A stretch of DNA of 38,008 nucleotides, from IMG/VR virus record IMGVR_UViG_3300048672_000439, positions 1-38,008 of that record; one strand, written 5' to 3'. The notes below the pieces were generated by a model that saw only the letters and a program-made list of their open reading frames with translations, was not told where the DNA came from and made no database searches. Source of the stretch: a virus. Each line of letters opens with the position of its first letter. Positions within the stretch are counted from its first letter, which is position 1. Shown piece after piece: positions 21,152-29,610 of this stretch. Both the position numbers and the translations under genes were made by a program.

Positions 21152-21466
21152 ATGGATATAAACGAATTAGACAGGCGGGTAACTTTAATAGAGAAACAAC
21201 TCTCTGACTTTATCGCTTCTGATAAGTATATTTTTGAAAAGCACCTACAGATGTTCGATGGTAAAGGAATACAAACTGGTAGAACTACGGGGACTCGTAT
21301 TGCGACAGCGTCTGACCAGTTACTTGGTTTCTATGGGCTCTCTCCTGTCGACCAGCCCGCAGCGGTTCCTTACCCAACAGGTGGGGGAACGGTTGACGCT
21401 GATGCACGACAGGCAGTCCAACGTGTCATTGACCGGCTTCGTGAACTCGGTTTGATAGCGACATAG
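21152..21466 (+). CDS. Small fibre-adaptor-type protein, 104 aa
   Basis: ATG 21152 starts MDINELDRRVTLIEKQLSDF, a short trimeric coiled coil. Then TTGTRIATASDQLLGFYGLSPVDQPAAV resembles the 'GTxIGTA...QKLGFYGxTPVxQP' repeat found in many phage head or tail fibres, followed by a helix DARQAVQRVIDRLRELGLI. It is a complete single module. Late promoter B begins inside its stop region. Confidence 0.75.
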   Translation: MDINELDRRVTLIEKQLSDFIASDKYIFEKHLQMFDGKGIQTGRTTGTRIATASDQLLGFYGLSPVDQPAAVPYPTGGGTVDADARQAVQRVIDRLRELGLIAT

Positions 21467-21499
21467 TACACATAAATCTATTTATTCGCGTGTTATAAT
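21464..21499 (+). promoter_or_regulatory. Late-type promoter B
   Basis: TAGTACACATAAA at 21464-21476 is a 9/13 match to the late box. TGTTATAAT (hexamer 21494-21499) follows at exactly the same distance. ATG 21507 is 7 bases past the -10, again leaderless. Confidence 0.7.
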
Positions 21500-21506
21500 A
21501 ACTAAA

Positions 21507-23186
21507 ATGGCTACTGGACAAACATATAAAAACGCAGCAGGACAGACGATTGATACGTCCACTGGCCTCCCTGTCGGACAGATACAGCCAGGATTGGAAT
21601 CTACAAGTGTACCAGCAATCAATTCGTCCACGCTTCAATCAGTTTCCTCCACTCCGCAGTTTGAAGCACCTGCACCGATAGCAGTCCCAGACGTTTCTCA
21701 AATTGGCGTTTCTACTGGTTCGCCGACTCCACAATTAAGTACCGCAGAACAGCAAGCACAAGATTTGTTTACTCGTTCTATGGGTCTTGAGTCCGATTTA
21801 CTTGGCCGTGGTGCAGCACAGACAGAAGCAGAAAAGGCACAAGGTATTGCCGCCAAACAACAGGCATTGACTGATGCAGAAGCTGCTATGAACCTGTTGA
21901 GAACACGAGCTACTGCTATTCCTTTGGAGTTGCAACAACAAGCGACTGGCCGTGGTATTACCGCAGGTGGACTTGCTCCGATTCAGACCGCCGCACTACG
22001 TTCAAACGCTATCGAGGCACTTTATGCTGGTGCACAGCTTGAAGCGGCTCGCGGGAACCTTACCACCGCACAGAACCTCGCTGATAGAGCAGTAGAGCAG
22101 GTCTTTGGGCCAAAGAAGGCCGCGCTAGAAGCGAATGACCGCAATCTTGCCCGTATCATGGCTTCCCCCGCTTACACCGAGGCACAGAAGGCACGCGCAC
22201 AGGCGCAGACGGCTGCTAATGCGAAAGAAGCAAGGAATATCGCAAAACAGGAAGCAGATTTGACCGCAGTTCAGAATATGGCTATTACGGCCCGTAAGTA
22301 CGGCGCTTCAGATGATGTTGTAAGGGCAATTACCGCAGAAACTGACCCGATGAAAGCACTTGTAATTGCTGGTCAGTCATTAACTGACCCCGCCGCCAAG
22401 GTAGAACTGGAAGGTAAGAAACTTGATTTGCTTCTAAAGAACGCACAAATTGACGCCGCCAAGGCGGGTGCTGCACAGACACGCAGAGAAACAGAGTTGC
22501 TTGGTCAAGAAACGCCTGCTCAACGCGCTGCTCGTATAGCAAGTGAGGCCGTAATTTCCGATAAAAAACGTATTGCAGATGCTGCATTCAATCAAAACAA
22601 GTCAGATTTAATAACGTCCAATGACGCAAAGGTAGCAGAAATACAAGGTATTCTTGACCCTAAAATGATGAAGGCACTTGATTCGGTGGTACACACTACT
22701 GCGTCGGGCAAGTTACTCGAAGGATTTGCAAAAATACCAGTTTTGGGCGTACCAGCATTACCTAAAGTCATCGGTCGCGCGTACCAATCCTACACTGGAG
22801 GGAGCCAAAAAATTATCAGTGCGGTTGAACAACTAACCAGTCAAAAGACGCTGGCCACTTTGCTTGCACTTAAAACGGCTGGCGGAACGCTTGGCGCGTT
22901 AAGTGAGGGAGAAAGGGTAATGCTAGACCGTGCCGGTTCTCAGATTACTTCATGGAGAGTAACCGATAACGGAAAACCTGATGGAAAGGTGATTGGCTAT
23001 GATATTGACCCCGCAACTTTCAAAGCTGAATTAGAAAAAATGCAGAAAGTCATTGAAGACACAACGAAGCGTGCGCTGGCCGTGGTGTTTATGCCGGAAG
23101 AAAGTTCGGCAATCACAAATTACTACGACAGTATTCCGCTAAATGAAGGTGCCCCTACTGATGCCTCCGCTTATTTCTCTAATTAA
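21507..23186 (+). CDS. Ejection/internal virion protein candidate 1, 559 aa
   Basis: Start is a low-complexity Thr/Pro/Ser segment (to ~95). Then long Ala/Gln/Glu-rich helices (AEQQAQDLFTRSMGLESDLLGRG, ALTDAEAAMNLLRTRA, AQKARAQAQTAANAKEARN) fill most of the rest. The C-terminus has a glycine-rich segment (KIPVLGVPALPKVIGRAYQSYTGG). Large, Ala-rich, coiled-coil proteins encoded after the tail nozzle are typical ejection proteins of podoviruses that enter the host with the DNA. First gene after late promoter B. Confidence 0.7.
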   Translation: MATGQTYKNAAGQTIDTSTGLPVGQIQPGLESTSVPAINSSTLQSVSSTPQFEAPAPIAVPDVSQIGVSTGSPTPQLSTAEQQAQDLFTRSMGLESDLLGRGAAQTEAEKAQGIAAKQQALTDAEAAMNLLRTRATAIPLELQQQATGRGITAGGLAPIQTAALRSNAIEALYAGAQLEAARGNLTTAQNLADRAVEQVFGPKKAALEANDRNLARIMASPAYTEAQKARAQAQTAANAKEARNIAKQEADLTAVQNMAITARKYGASDDVVRAITAETDPMKALVIAGQSLTDPAAKVELEGKKLDLLLKNAQIDAAKAGAAQTRRETELLGQETPAQRAARIASEAVISDKKRIADAAFNQNKSDLITSNDAKVAEIQGILDPKMMKALDSVVHTTASGKLLEGFAKIPVLGVPALPKVIGRAYQSYTGGSQKIISAVEQLTSQKTLATLLALKTAGGTLGALSEGERVMLDRAGSQITSWRVTDNGKPDGKVIGYDIDPATFKAELEKMQKVIEDTTKRALAVVFMPEESSAITNYYDSIPLNEGAPTDASAYFSN

Positions 23187-23191
23187 ATACT

Positions 23192-24892
23192 ATGGCTTTC
23201 ACCGAACTAGAAAAGAACATCATTATATACGGGCAAAAGAACGGCAAGACCGAATCGCAGGTGCGTGAAGCCATTGCGCGTGCCCGGTTGGGCCTTCCCG
23301 CGCAGCAGGCACCCGCACCGGCGGCTCCCGTTGAGCCCGTTCCGCTTGCTAATAAGATTACTGATACTCTTGGGCTGAAAGGAACGACCGATTATTTAGG
23401 TAAAGTGCTATCCTTTGCTCCCGGTATGCACCAGCAGGGTACGGAGCAAAATTTAGAAAAGCCGACAACTATGGAAGCTATCGGGGCAGGGCTACAAGTT
23501 GGCTCGCTTCTATTACCGGCAGGAAAGGTTCCTGGTTTACCACAAGCAACTAATTTTATAGGCAGACTTGCTACGGGGGCGGTGACTGGTTTTGGTTCAG
23601 GAGCATTATATGGTCAAGGTAAAACACTCGCTGAAGGCGGGACCGTTGCAGAAGCTGGGAAAGCAGGACTTGTTAGCGGTATCGTCGGTGCACCTATTGG
23701 GGCAACCGCAGAGGGTGTGTTGGGTGGTGTTTTAGGTCCCGCTACCAATAAACCAGCCCAAGTTGTTCAAAAAGAATCGTCAATATTGGCTGACGCCGCC
23801 CAAACCGAAGGAAAAAATCTACGAAATGAACTCCAGGTGGTACTTGGTAAGCGAAATGCAAACCCTCAATTGGAGTCGGCCGCGACCCGTCTCAGCAGTA
23901 CAGAAAATCCTTCGTTTTTGAAGGGTACACAAAGACTATCTGACCCTGTTGCAAGTTATGACCAGTATCTAGCACAATCGAAGAAAGCCATTACTGATAT
24001 AAAAGTTGACCCGGCGATTTCACAAGTAGGCGAGAAAATTGGTAATGCTTTCGATGCTGTCGTCGCACAGCGTCGTGCCGTTGGTGAAGTCATGGGTTCG
24101 GAACTAAAGAAGATTGGTGGAGTACAGACCAAAATAGATGAATCTATACAGTTACTAGCAAGTAGTCTGAAAGATAGCGGTGTGGAATATGATGCGGCCA
24201 AGCATGCCCTGGTAGCTGGTAAGACATCTAAGTTCGCCGCTGAAGATATAGATTTACTCACTCAATACCTGCGCGAACTTGACTCACTTGGCTCTAACCC
24301 CACAATCGCGGAACTCGACGGTTTCCTTTCCCGCACCGCAGGTCTGGTTGATAACTTTAAGTCAGGCAAAGGCATCGTCAATACTACGAATGGCGAACGC
24401 ATTATCAAACAGAGTCAGGCGAGTTTGCGTGACCAATTCAGCCCAACCAAAACTGGGAACCCTGAATTACAGGCGTACTACGACGCTCGCAAAGCGTATT
24501 CTGACTTGTCAAACTTCTTAGACGAGGGTGGTTCGTTCTTAGGTAAAAAGACTGCATCGGGCGATTATGCTCGTGACGCTTCTTTGGCTAAGAGTTCAGT
24601 GCAGTCGGTTCTGAATAACGGTAAAAAAGACTGGTTGGTTAAACTTGAACAACTCACTGGTTACCCCGCACTTGATGACTCTGTTCTTGCGCTACAGGCG
24701 ATGAAAGATGCCGGAGACTTCAGAGGGCAGTCACTTTTACAACTTATGTCGGAAGGTAGTGTTCCTACCAACACCCGTGGGTTTACCCAGAAATTGCTTG
24801 ACGCGGCTATTGAGAAAGGCAGTGAGATTGTTGGTGGTAAACCAGAAGAACGCACCCGTGCTTATCTACAATCTTTAATGAAAGGCAAATAA
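23192..24892 (+). CDS. Ejection/internal virion protein candidate 2, 566 aa
   Basis: N-terminal helix with TESQVREAIARARLGLPAQQ and a Pro/Ala linker. Residues ~95-185 are Gly/Ala-rich and hydrophobic (AIGAGLQVGSLLLPAG, RLATGAVTGFGSGALYGQG, AGLVSGIVGAPIGATAEG), a glycine-zipper-like membrane-inserting region. The remaining ~370 residues are helical. Such regions occur in ejection proteins that build the trans-envelope channel. No lytic or protease motif seen. Starts 5 nt after the preceding stop. Confidence 0.7.
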   Translation: MAFTELEKNIIIYGQKNGKTESQVREAIARARLGLPAQQAPAPAAPVEPVPLANKITDTLGLKGTTDYLGKVLSFAPGMHQQGTEQNLEKPTTMEAIGAGLQVGSLLLPAGKVPGLPQATNFIGRLATGAVTGFGSGALYGQGKTLAEGGTVAEAGKAGLVSGIVGAPIGATAEGVLGGVLGPATNKPAQVVQKESSILADAAQTEGKNLRNELQVVLGKRNANPQLESAATRLSSTENPSFLKGTQRLSDPVASYDQYLAQSKKAITDIKVDPAISQVGEKIGNAFDAVVAQRRAVGEVMGSELKKIGGVQTKIDESIQLLASSLKDSGVEYDAAKHALVAGKTSKFAAEDIDLLTQYLRELDSLGSNPTIAELDGFLSRTAGLVDNFKSGKGIVNTTNGERIIKQSQASLRDQFSPTKTGNPELQAYYDARKAYSDLSNFLDEGGSFLGKKTASGDYARDASLAKSSVQSVLNNGKKDWLVKLEQLTGYPALDDSVLALQAMKDAGDFRGQSLLQLMSEGSVPTNTRGFTQKLLDAAIEKGSEIVGGKPEERTRAYLQSLMKGK

Positions 24893-24894
24893 GT

Positions 24895-24930
24895 AAGTCC
24901 ACAAAGAGTCAACCAAAGAAGTGTTATAAT
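24895..24930 (+). promoter_or_regulatory. Late-type promoter C
   Basis: AAGTCCACAAAGA at 24895-24907 is identical over 13 bases to promoter A. TGTTATAAT (hexamer 24925-24930) follows at the same 14-base distance. Predicted start ~24937 gives a ~24-nt leader with no clear Shine-Dalgarno before ATG 24961. Confidence 0.8.
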
Positions 24931-24960
24931 GCAGTGAAACGTCGGTAAACAACTAAATAC

Positions 24961-25758
24961 ATGGACAGTAAAAAACTAGAAAAGTTCCAAAGAGTCTGGA
25001 AAGATGTAACGGAGTCTATTACCCGTGAGGAGTTTGTTCTTGCGTTCAAAGTATTAAATGAATTTGTTAAAAAGGTACACAATGAATTGTCAGCAGAAGA
25101 CAAAAATAACCTTGCACAGATACAAACCCTTGCTTCTACTTTAGCGAAAGACACCAAAGAAAACCTACAGAACATCAAAGGACAGATTGCTTCTCAAATG
25201 GAGTCTGTGCGGAAGTCTGTAATGACAAAAATGCAGGAAGTAGATGATAAATTGGCCACCGTACAGAACGGTGAGGATGCTGACGAGGAACTGATAGTAG
25301 AGAAAGTCCTTGGGAAGATAGAGATTCCTGATGCTAATACACTATTCGAGAACCTACCAGCACAAGGACGACTTATCCGTGATGGCCTCGAACTCTTGAG
25401 TGGTGACGAGCGACTTGATAAGTCAGCCATCAAAGGACTGGACTCTATCGAGGAAGATATAAAGACACTCAAATCTACTTCTTCTACGGGTAGTCGCGGC
25501 GGTGGCGTTTCAGCAATCGGTGTCAGGCAGGCATTTAAGTATATCGCTCATACGGAAGCTCCTACCGGAGATATAAACGGTGTAAACACCACATACACAG
25601 TTAAAAACGACATCTTCTTTGTCTTTGGGTTCACCCTGAACGGTGAACAGATAGCGGAATTACCGAACTTCACCTATAAGGGAAAGACCTTGACCTTTTC
25701 AACAGCACTACCGACGGCATATTCGGGAAAAGATTTTGAGATAAAATATATCGGTTAA
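24961..25758 (+). CDS. Tail/fibre adaptor with coiled coil, 265 aa
   Basis: Residues 1-100 are charged helices (SKKLEKFQRVWKDVTESI, NLAQIQTLASTLAKDTKEN), consistent with a trimeric coiled coil. A disordered, Ser/Gly-rich linker (STSSTGSRGGGVSAIG) leads to a ~75-residue beta domain (HTEAPTGDINGVNTTYTVKN, then FVFGFTLNGEQIAELPNFTY). This C-terminal domain is common in phage tail proteins. Likely links fibres to the tail. First gene of the fibre operon. Confidence 0.7.
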   Translation: MDSKKLEKFQRVWKDVTESITREEFVLAFKVLNEFVKKVHNELSAEDKNNLAQIQTLASTLAKDTKENLQNIKGQIASQMESVRKSVMTKMQEVDDKLATVQNGEDADEELIVEKVLGKIEIPDANTLFENLPAQGRLIRDGLELLSGDERLDKSAIKGLDSIEEDIKTLKSTSSTGSRGGGVSAIGVRQAFKYIAHTEAPTGDINGVNTTYTVKNDIFFVFGFTLNGEQIAELPNFTYKGKTLTFSTALPTAYSGKDFEIKYIG

Positions 25759-25762
25759 TTAT

Positions 25763-28420
25763 ATGGACATGACTAAAATACTTAAAATCATTATCCCGGT
25801 TGTTGCGCTCAGTCTCGGCGCGATTGTTGGAACGCTTGTATTTAATAAAACGTCTACACCAGAACTATCACTAGGTTCGTTCAGCGACCCGTTCATCTCT
25901 TTGCAACTTGCTACCGGTCCAGCAAATGGGAACTGTCTGATTACAGACGGGACGAATAACACATGGGGTAGCTGTTCAGGAGTCGCCGGTAGCAACACGA
26001 ACGACTGGAACAAACAGACTAACTTCGGCACTCTCACTCTCACTCCCTCAACTACTATCCCGGTGTGGATTAAAGATGCGCTCTATGCGTCCTCGACTGT
26101 CACCGTGGGGACAGTGAATGACTCTGTTCTTCTCAAAAGTGACAGACTTGATGCAAGCGGAGAATTTTACGTTGCGGGAGGTGCCATAAGCGGCCCGACA
26201 CTGAATCTCTTTAACGGATACATTGGTCTTGGATTTTCAGCCGGAGGTTCGTCGGTAAACATTTCCGACGACATAACATCAAACGGGTTGCAATTGTATG
26301 GCTACGGTGGAGCAGAGTATGCCAATCTCATCATCACTGGTGCCCTCGATGCCAACCCAGGCTTTGTTGGTATCGGTACGACATCTCCATATGCCCGGCT
26401 CTCTGTTGCTGGTAACGTAGTAGCAGACGCTTTTAGGGCCACCTCAACGAGTGTTGTCTCTATTTTACAGCAGCTCACTGCAACAAAAGCCACGACGACA
26501 TCTCTCGCTGTCACCTCTATCACTAGTACGCTCCTGAAAACAAACTCAACAGGCGGTATTATCCCTGCGCTTTCGGGGACTGACTACCAGGCCGCTGGAA
26601 GTTACGCATTACAGGCAACTGCAATAAACACAACCTATCCGTTTTTAGGTGGTGGTGACTTGTCTGGTTCCCGCACCCTCTCTATTGCATGGGTTCATCC
26701 GACAACTACCGCGAACAACTGGGCGACGGGGCAGATGTTTTATGGTTCGACGACATTTAATAATGCAACTTCTACGATATTCTATGCCCAAAGTGCATCA
26801 TTCCGTAACGCAACGACTTCTTCGCTCCAGGTGACAGGAACCGCTACTTCGACATTTCAAAACGGTGTCAACCTTACTACTGGCTGTTTTGCCATAGGGA
26901 ATGTGTGTGTATCGGGAGGAGGTGGCACGACCTATGACTACTCTGTTTCTACGACCTGGGCGACCACTTCCCCGTACAGTGGGGTGATTAACCTCTATCC
27001 GCTCAACCCGAATGCGGTCGTATCGCTCTCATCTTCTGCCACTACGTCTGCGACTCTTTGGGTTGACCCACCGAACGCGACTGTTAATCTCGGTGGTTCG
27101 GGTTCTGAAACGGGCCGTATCTCGTCTACATCATCATGGCTGGCATCGAGTTTTGGTATTGGAACATCAACCCCAAACTCTAAACTATCCGTCGGAGGCT
27201 CAACGTGGCTTGGCGGTAACACGGTAGCAACGGGAACACTAAACGTGTGGAGTGATACGACGCTTGCACGCGCAACCTCCACAGGTTTTGCTGTCACTGG
27301 TCTTACGAACTGCGACACAATTGATACGGACGGGTCGGGTAACTTGAAGTGTGGTACAGACTCGTCTGGGTCTGGTGGTGGAGCAGGAAGTGTCGGGACA
27401 TCATCTGTCCCCGTTCTTGGCAATCTCGCTTTTTGGACGAACACGGGACCAACAACGGCACTTCTTGGAACGGTAGCAACTTCCGCACTGACAGCGACGG
27501 CCCCGGTTGCTTTGAGTCAACCAGTTTCCATAATCGGCAGTGCCTCATCTGTTCTCACCTGCGCTGACGCAAGCGTGAGCGCGAAGGGATGTATCACCAC
27601 AACAGACTGGACGCGGTTCAACGACAGCGTGGCCAGTACCTCTATTGATACGTCCGCAGAATTGCGCGCGTTGCTGACTGATGAAGTTGGAACAGGCTTT
27701 GCTGTATTCAATGCGAGCCCAAACTTCACTGGTAATGTAGGCATCGGAACGACCACTGCAAACTGGGCACTCCAAGTTGCTGGTACTGCGCCGTATTTCG
27801 CAATCACCGATACGGATGCAGGCACAAACGCGAAGCATATCATCCTCTCGAATATTGACGGAATATTCCGAATTGGGACATCGAGTGACAACTATTCCGC
27901 GACATCGAGTGCTTTCGTCCTCAACCCGCTCGGTCCGGCGAGTCTATCGGTTGGCAGCTCAACCCCCTCAAAGACGATTACCCTCGTCGGGACGATGGCC
28001 GTGTCGGGACTCACGGTTGCTGCGGGCACGCCCTCATCACTCTGTCTCAATGGCACAGAAGTCACCTCGAACGCTGCTCTTACCTGTACAGTGTCCTCGC
28101 GCCGGTTCAAGCACGATATTCTTGACCTACCCGTATCCGGCATTGAGACAATTCAAAAGATTGAGCCCGTGCAATTCGTGTATAACGACAGCACGCGTGC
28201 CCGTTGGGGTTTCATCGCCGAAGATTTGAAAGCCGTGTTCCCGGAGCTTGCTGATGCTTACGAGGCAGATGGAGAACCGCGCTCTATCGACCAAAATGCG
28301 ATACTGGCTACTGTTGTGAAGGCGGTCAAAGAAATCATTGGTTGGAATAACAACCAGGATGAAAGGATAAAAGAATTAGAAAAGCGTCTTAACACACTAG
28401 AGCTATCATGCAAAAAGTAA
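25763..28420 (+). CDS. Tail fibre/adhesin with C-terminal peptidase S74 chaperone, 885 aa
   Basis: A membrane segment at 6-27 (LKIIIPVVALSLGAIVGTLV) is followed by long Ser/Thr-rich beta repeats containing GIGTTSPYARLSVAG, GIGTSTPNSKLSVGG and VGIGTTTANWALQVAG. The C-terminus (~778-885) is an S74 intramolecular chaperone: SSRRFKHDI with catalytic Ser/Lys, GFIAEDLKAVFPELA, IDQNAILATVVKAVKEI and a final coiled coil. S74 domains cut themselves off after trimer folding. The N-terminal NDWNKQTNF..LTPSTTIPVWIKDALYAS block is shared with the next protein. The repeat style is frequent in Patescibacteria and environmental fibre proteins. Confidence 0.9.
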   Translation: MDMTKILKIIIPVVALSLGAIVGTLVFNKTSTPELSLGSFSDPFISLQLATGPANGNCLITDGTNNTWGSCSGVAGSNTNDWNKQTNFGTLTLTPSTTIPVWIKDALYASSTVTVGTVNDSVLLKSDRLDASGEFYVAGGAISGPTLNLFNGYIGLGFSAGGSSVNISDDITSNGLQLYGYGGAEYANLIITGALDANPGFVGIGTTSPYARLSVAGNVVADAFRATSTSVVSILQQLTATKATTTSLAVTSITSTLLKTNSTGGIIPALSGTDYQAAGSYALQATAINTTYPFLGGGDLSGSRTLSIAWVHPTTTANNWATGQMFYGSTTFNNATSTIFYAQSASFRNATTSSLQVTGTATSTFQNGVNLTTGCFAIGNVCVSGGGGTTYDYSVSTTWATTSPYSGVINLYPLNPNAVVSLSSSATTSATLWVDPPNATVNLGGSGSETGRISSTSSWLASSFGIGTSTPNSKLSVGGSTWLGGNTVATGTLNVWSDTTLARATSTGFAVTGLTNCDTIDTDGSGNLKCGTDSSGSGGGAGSVGTSSVPVLGNLAFWTNTGPTTALLGTVATSALTATAPVALSQPVSIIGSASSVLTCADASVSAKGCITTTDWTRFNDSVASTSIDTSAELRALLTDEVGTGFAVFNASPNFTGNVGIGTTTANWALQVAGTAPYFAITDTDAGTNAKHIILSNIDGIFRIGTSSDNYSATSSAFVLNPLGPASLSVGSSTPSKTITLVGTMAVSGLTVAAGTPSSLCLNGTEVTSNAALTCTVSSRRFKHDILDLPVSGIETIQKIEPVQFVYNDSTRARWGFIAEDLKAVFPELADAYEADGEPRSIDQNAILATVVKAVKEIIGWNNNQDERIKELEKRLNTLELSCKK

Positions 28421-29610
28421 AGTATCTCATTATAGGGTTGGTTCTTGCGACAGGCTTCAGCGCCTACGGGGCTTCACTTTTTGGTGGCATTTTGTGGTAT
28501 GACGAGCAGGCCGGAAATCTTGGGATAAACGTAACAAATCCCGATGATACGTTGGACGTAGGAGGAAACGTTCAAATTACGGGGAATCTAAAAATTGCAA
28601 CATCGTCCTGCACCGAAGCCCTTGAGACGGACTCCAATGGGGTAATTATATGCGGGACAGACGCCACAGGAGCAGGAGGCAGTAGTGTCTCTGACTGGAT
28701 AAAGCAAACGACGTACAACATTCTATCGCTCACACCATCAACGACGATTCCTGTCTGGCTCAAGAGCAATCTGTTTGCATCGTCGAGTGCTATCGTCGAT
28801 GGGACGGTAAGCATCGGCACCGTCTCTACTGCCAGCAAATTGAATGTCGCAGGACGTGCGAACAGCGCACTCATGTTCTCATGTCTTATCCCCTGGGTGT
28901 CAAACACTGCGGTAACTGCCGACCTTCTTGGTTCTGCGACTGTCAACCCGTTTCCGTGCGGAAATCAAATGTTCTTCGATATTAACACTGACGGGACGAT
29001 TCTAGCCCAGACAACACTTGAGGGAACGATGGCATCGGGTACACCTCTCATGCAGAGTATGGTGGCTGGAAACGCTGCTGCCTCCGGTGCGGCCAACAGT
29101 TTGGCAGTGCTAAAATCGGTTATCGTTGGCTCTGCGACTTCAACGGGTGGCCTTGCGTTTGAATCATGGCTGCAAACTCCAAACGTAGGTACGGTATCGT
29201 TAAGCTCCGCGACCACTTCAGTCTCTTACGGCTTTGGTTTCTCTAATGTGACCTCTGCATCAATTTCAACACACGATGCGATGTTCAAACCTACAAATGG
29301 AGTATTCTTTGTCGCATCTTCCACAGCAGTATGGAACCTTGTAGCTTGGAGAAACGGCGTACCGTATATCGCCGCATCTACCCACTCGACCTCTACAACG
29401 CCGTTCAAGGCCCTCCTTGTAGTGGACGGGGTGAACGGAGCGAATGTGTATATCAATGATAGTGCCGTGTCCGCTGCGACTATACCGTATGCGAATCTTC
29501 CGACAGTGTATATACGCGCCTTTATTGGGGTTGCCCGTTCAGCTGCCGGGACTCCCGCCTTTGCCAAGTTGAATGTCGGACGGTTTAAGGTGTGGGGCGG
29601 TACATACTAA
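28408..29610 (+). CDS. Fibre/adhesin-like protein with signal sequence, 400 aa
   Basis: Starts inside the S74 gene end (13-nt overlap). N-terminal hydrophobic core at 6-22 (YLIIGLVLATGFSAYGA) looks like a signal peptide. Then NPDDTLDVGGNVQITGNLK and SDWIKQTTYNILSLTPSTTI, PVWLKSNLFASSS match the paralogous block in the previous protein. The C-terminal ~220 residues form a beta domain with ALLVVDGVNGANVYINDS, like a lectin-type jelly roll. No S74 domain. Probably an alternative receptor-binding or surface protein. Confidence 0.75.
   Translation: MQKVKYLIIGLVLATGFSAYGASLFGGILWYDEQAGNLGINVTNPDDTLDVGGNVQITGNLKIATSSCTEALETDSNGVIICGTDATGAGGSSVSDWIKQTTYNILSLTPSTTIPVWLKSNLFASSSAIVDGTVSIGTVSTASKLNVAGRANSALMFSCLIPWVSNTAVTADLLGSATVNPFPCGNQMFFDINTDGTILAQTTLEGTMASGTPLMQSMVAGNAAASGAANSLAVLKSVIVGSATSTGGLAFESWLQTPNVGTVSLSSATTSVSYGFGFSNVTSASISTHDAMFKPTNGVFFVASSTAVWNLVAWRNGVPYIAASTHSTSTTPFKALLVVDGVNGANVYINDSAVSAATIPYANLPTVYIRAFIGVARSAAGTPAFAKLNVGRFKVWGGTY

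Noticed and set aside
26995-27444. 149-codon - strand frame, and other long antisense frames under the fibre genes
   Set aside because: Mirror frames of Ser/Thr-rich repeats in the S74 fibre; no starts or neighbours on that strand.
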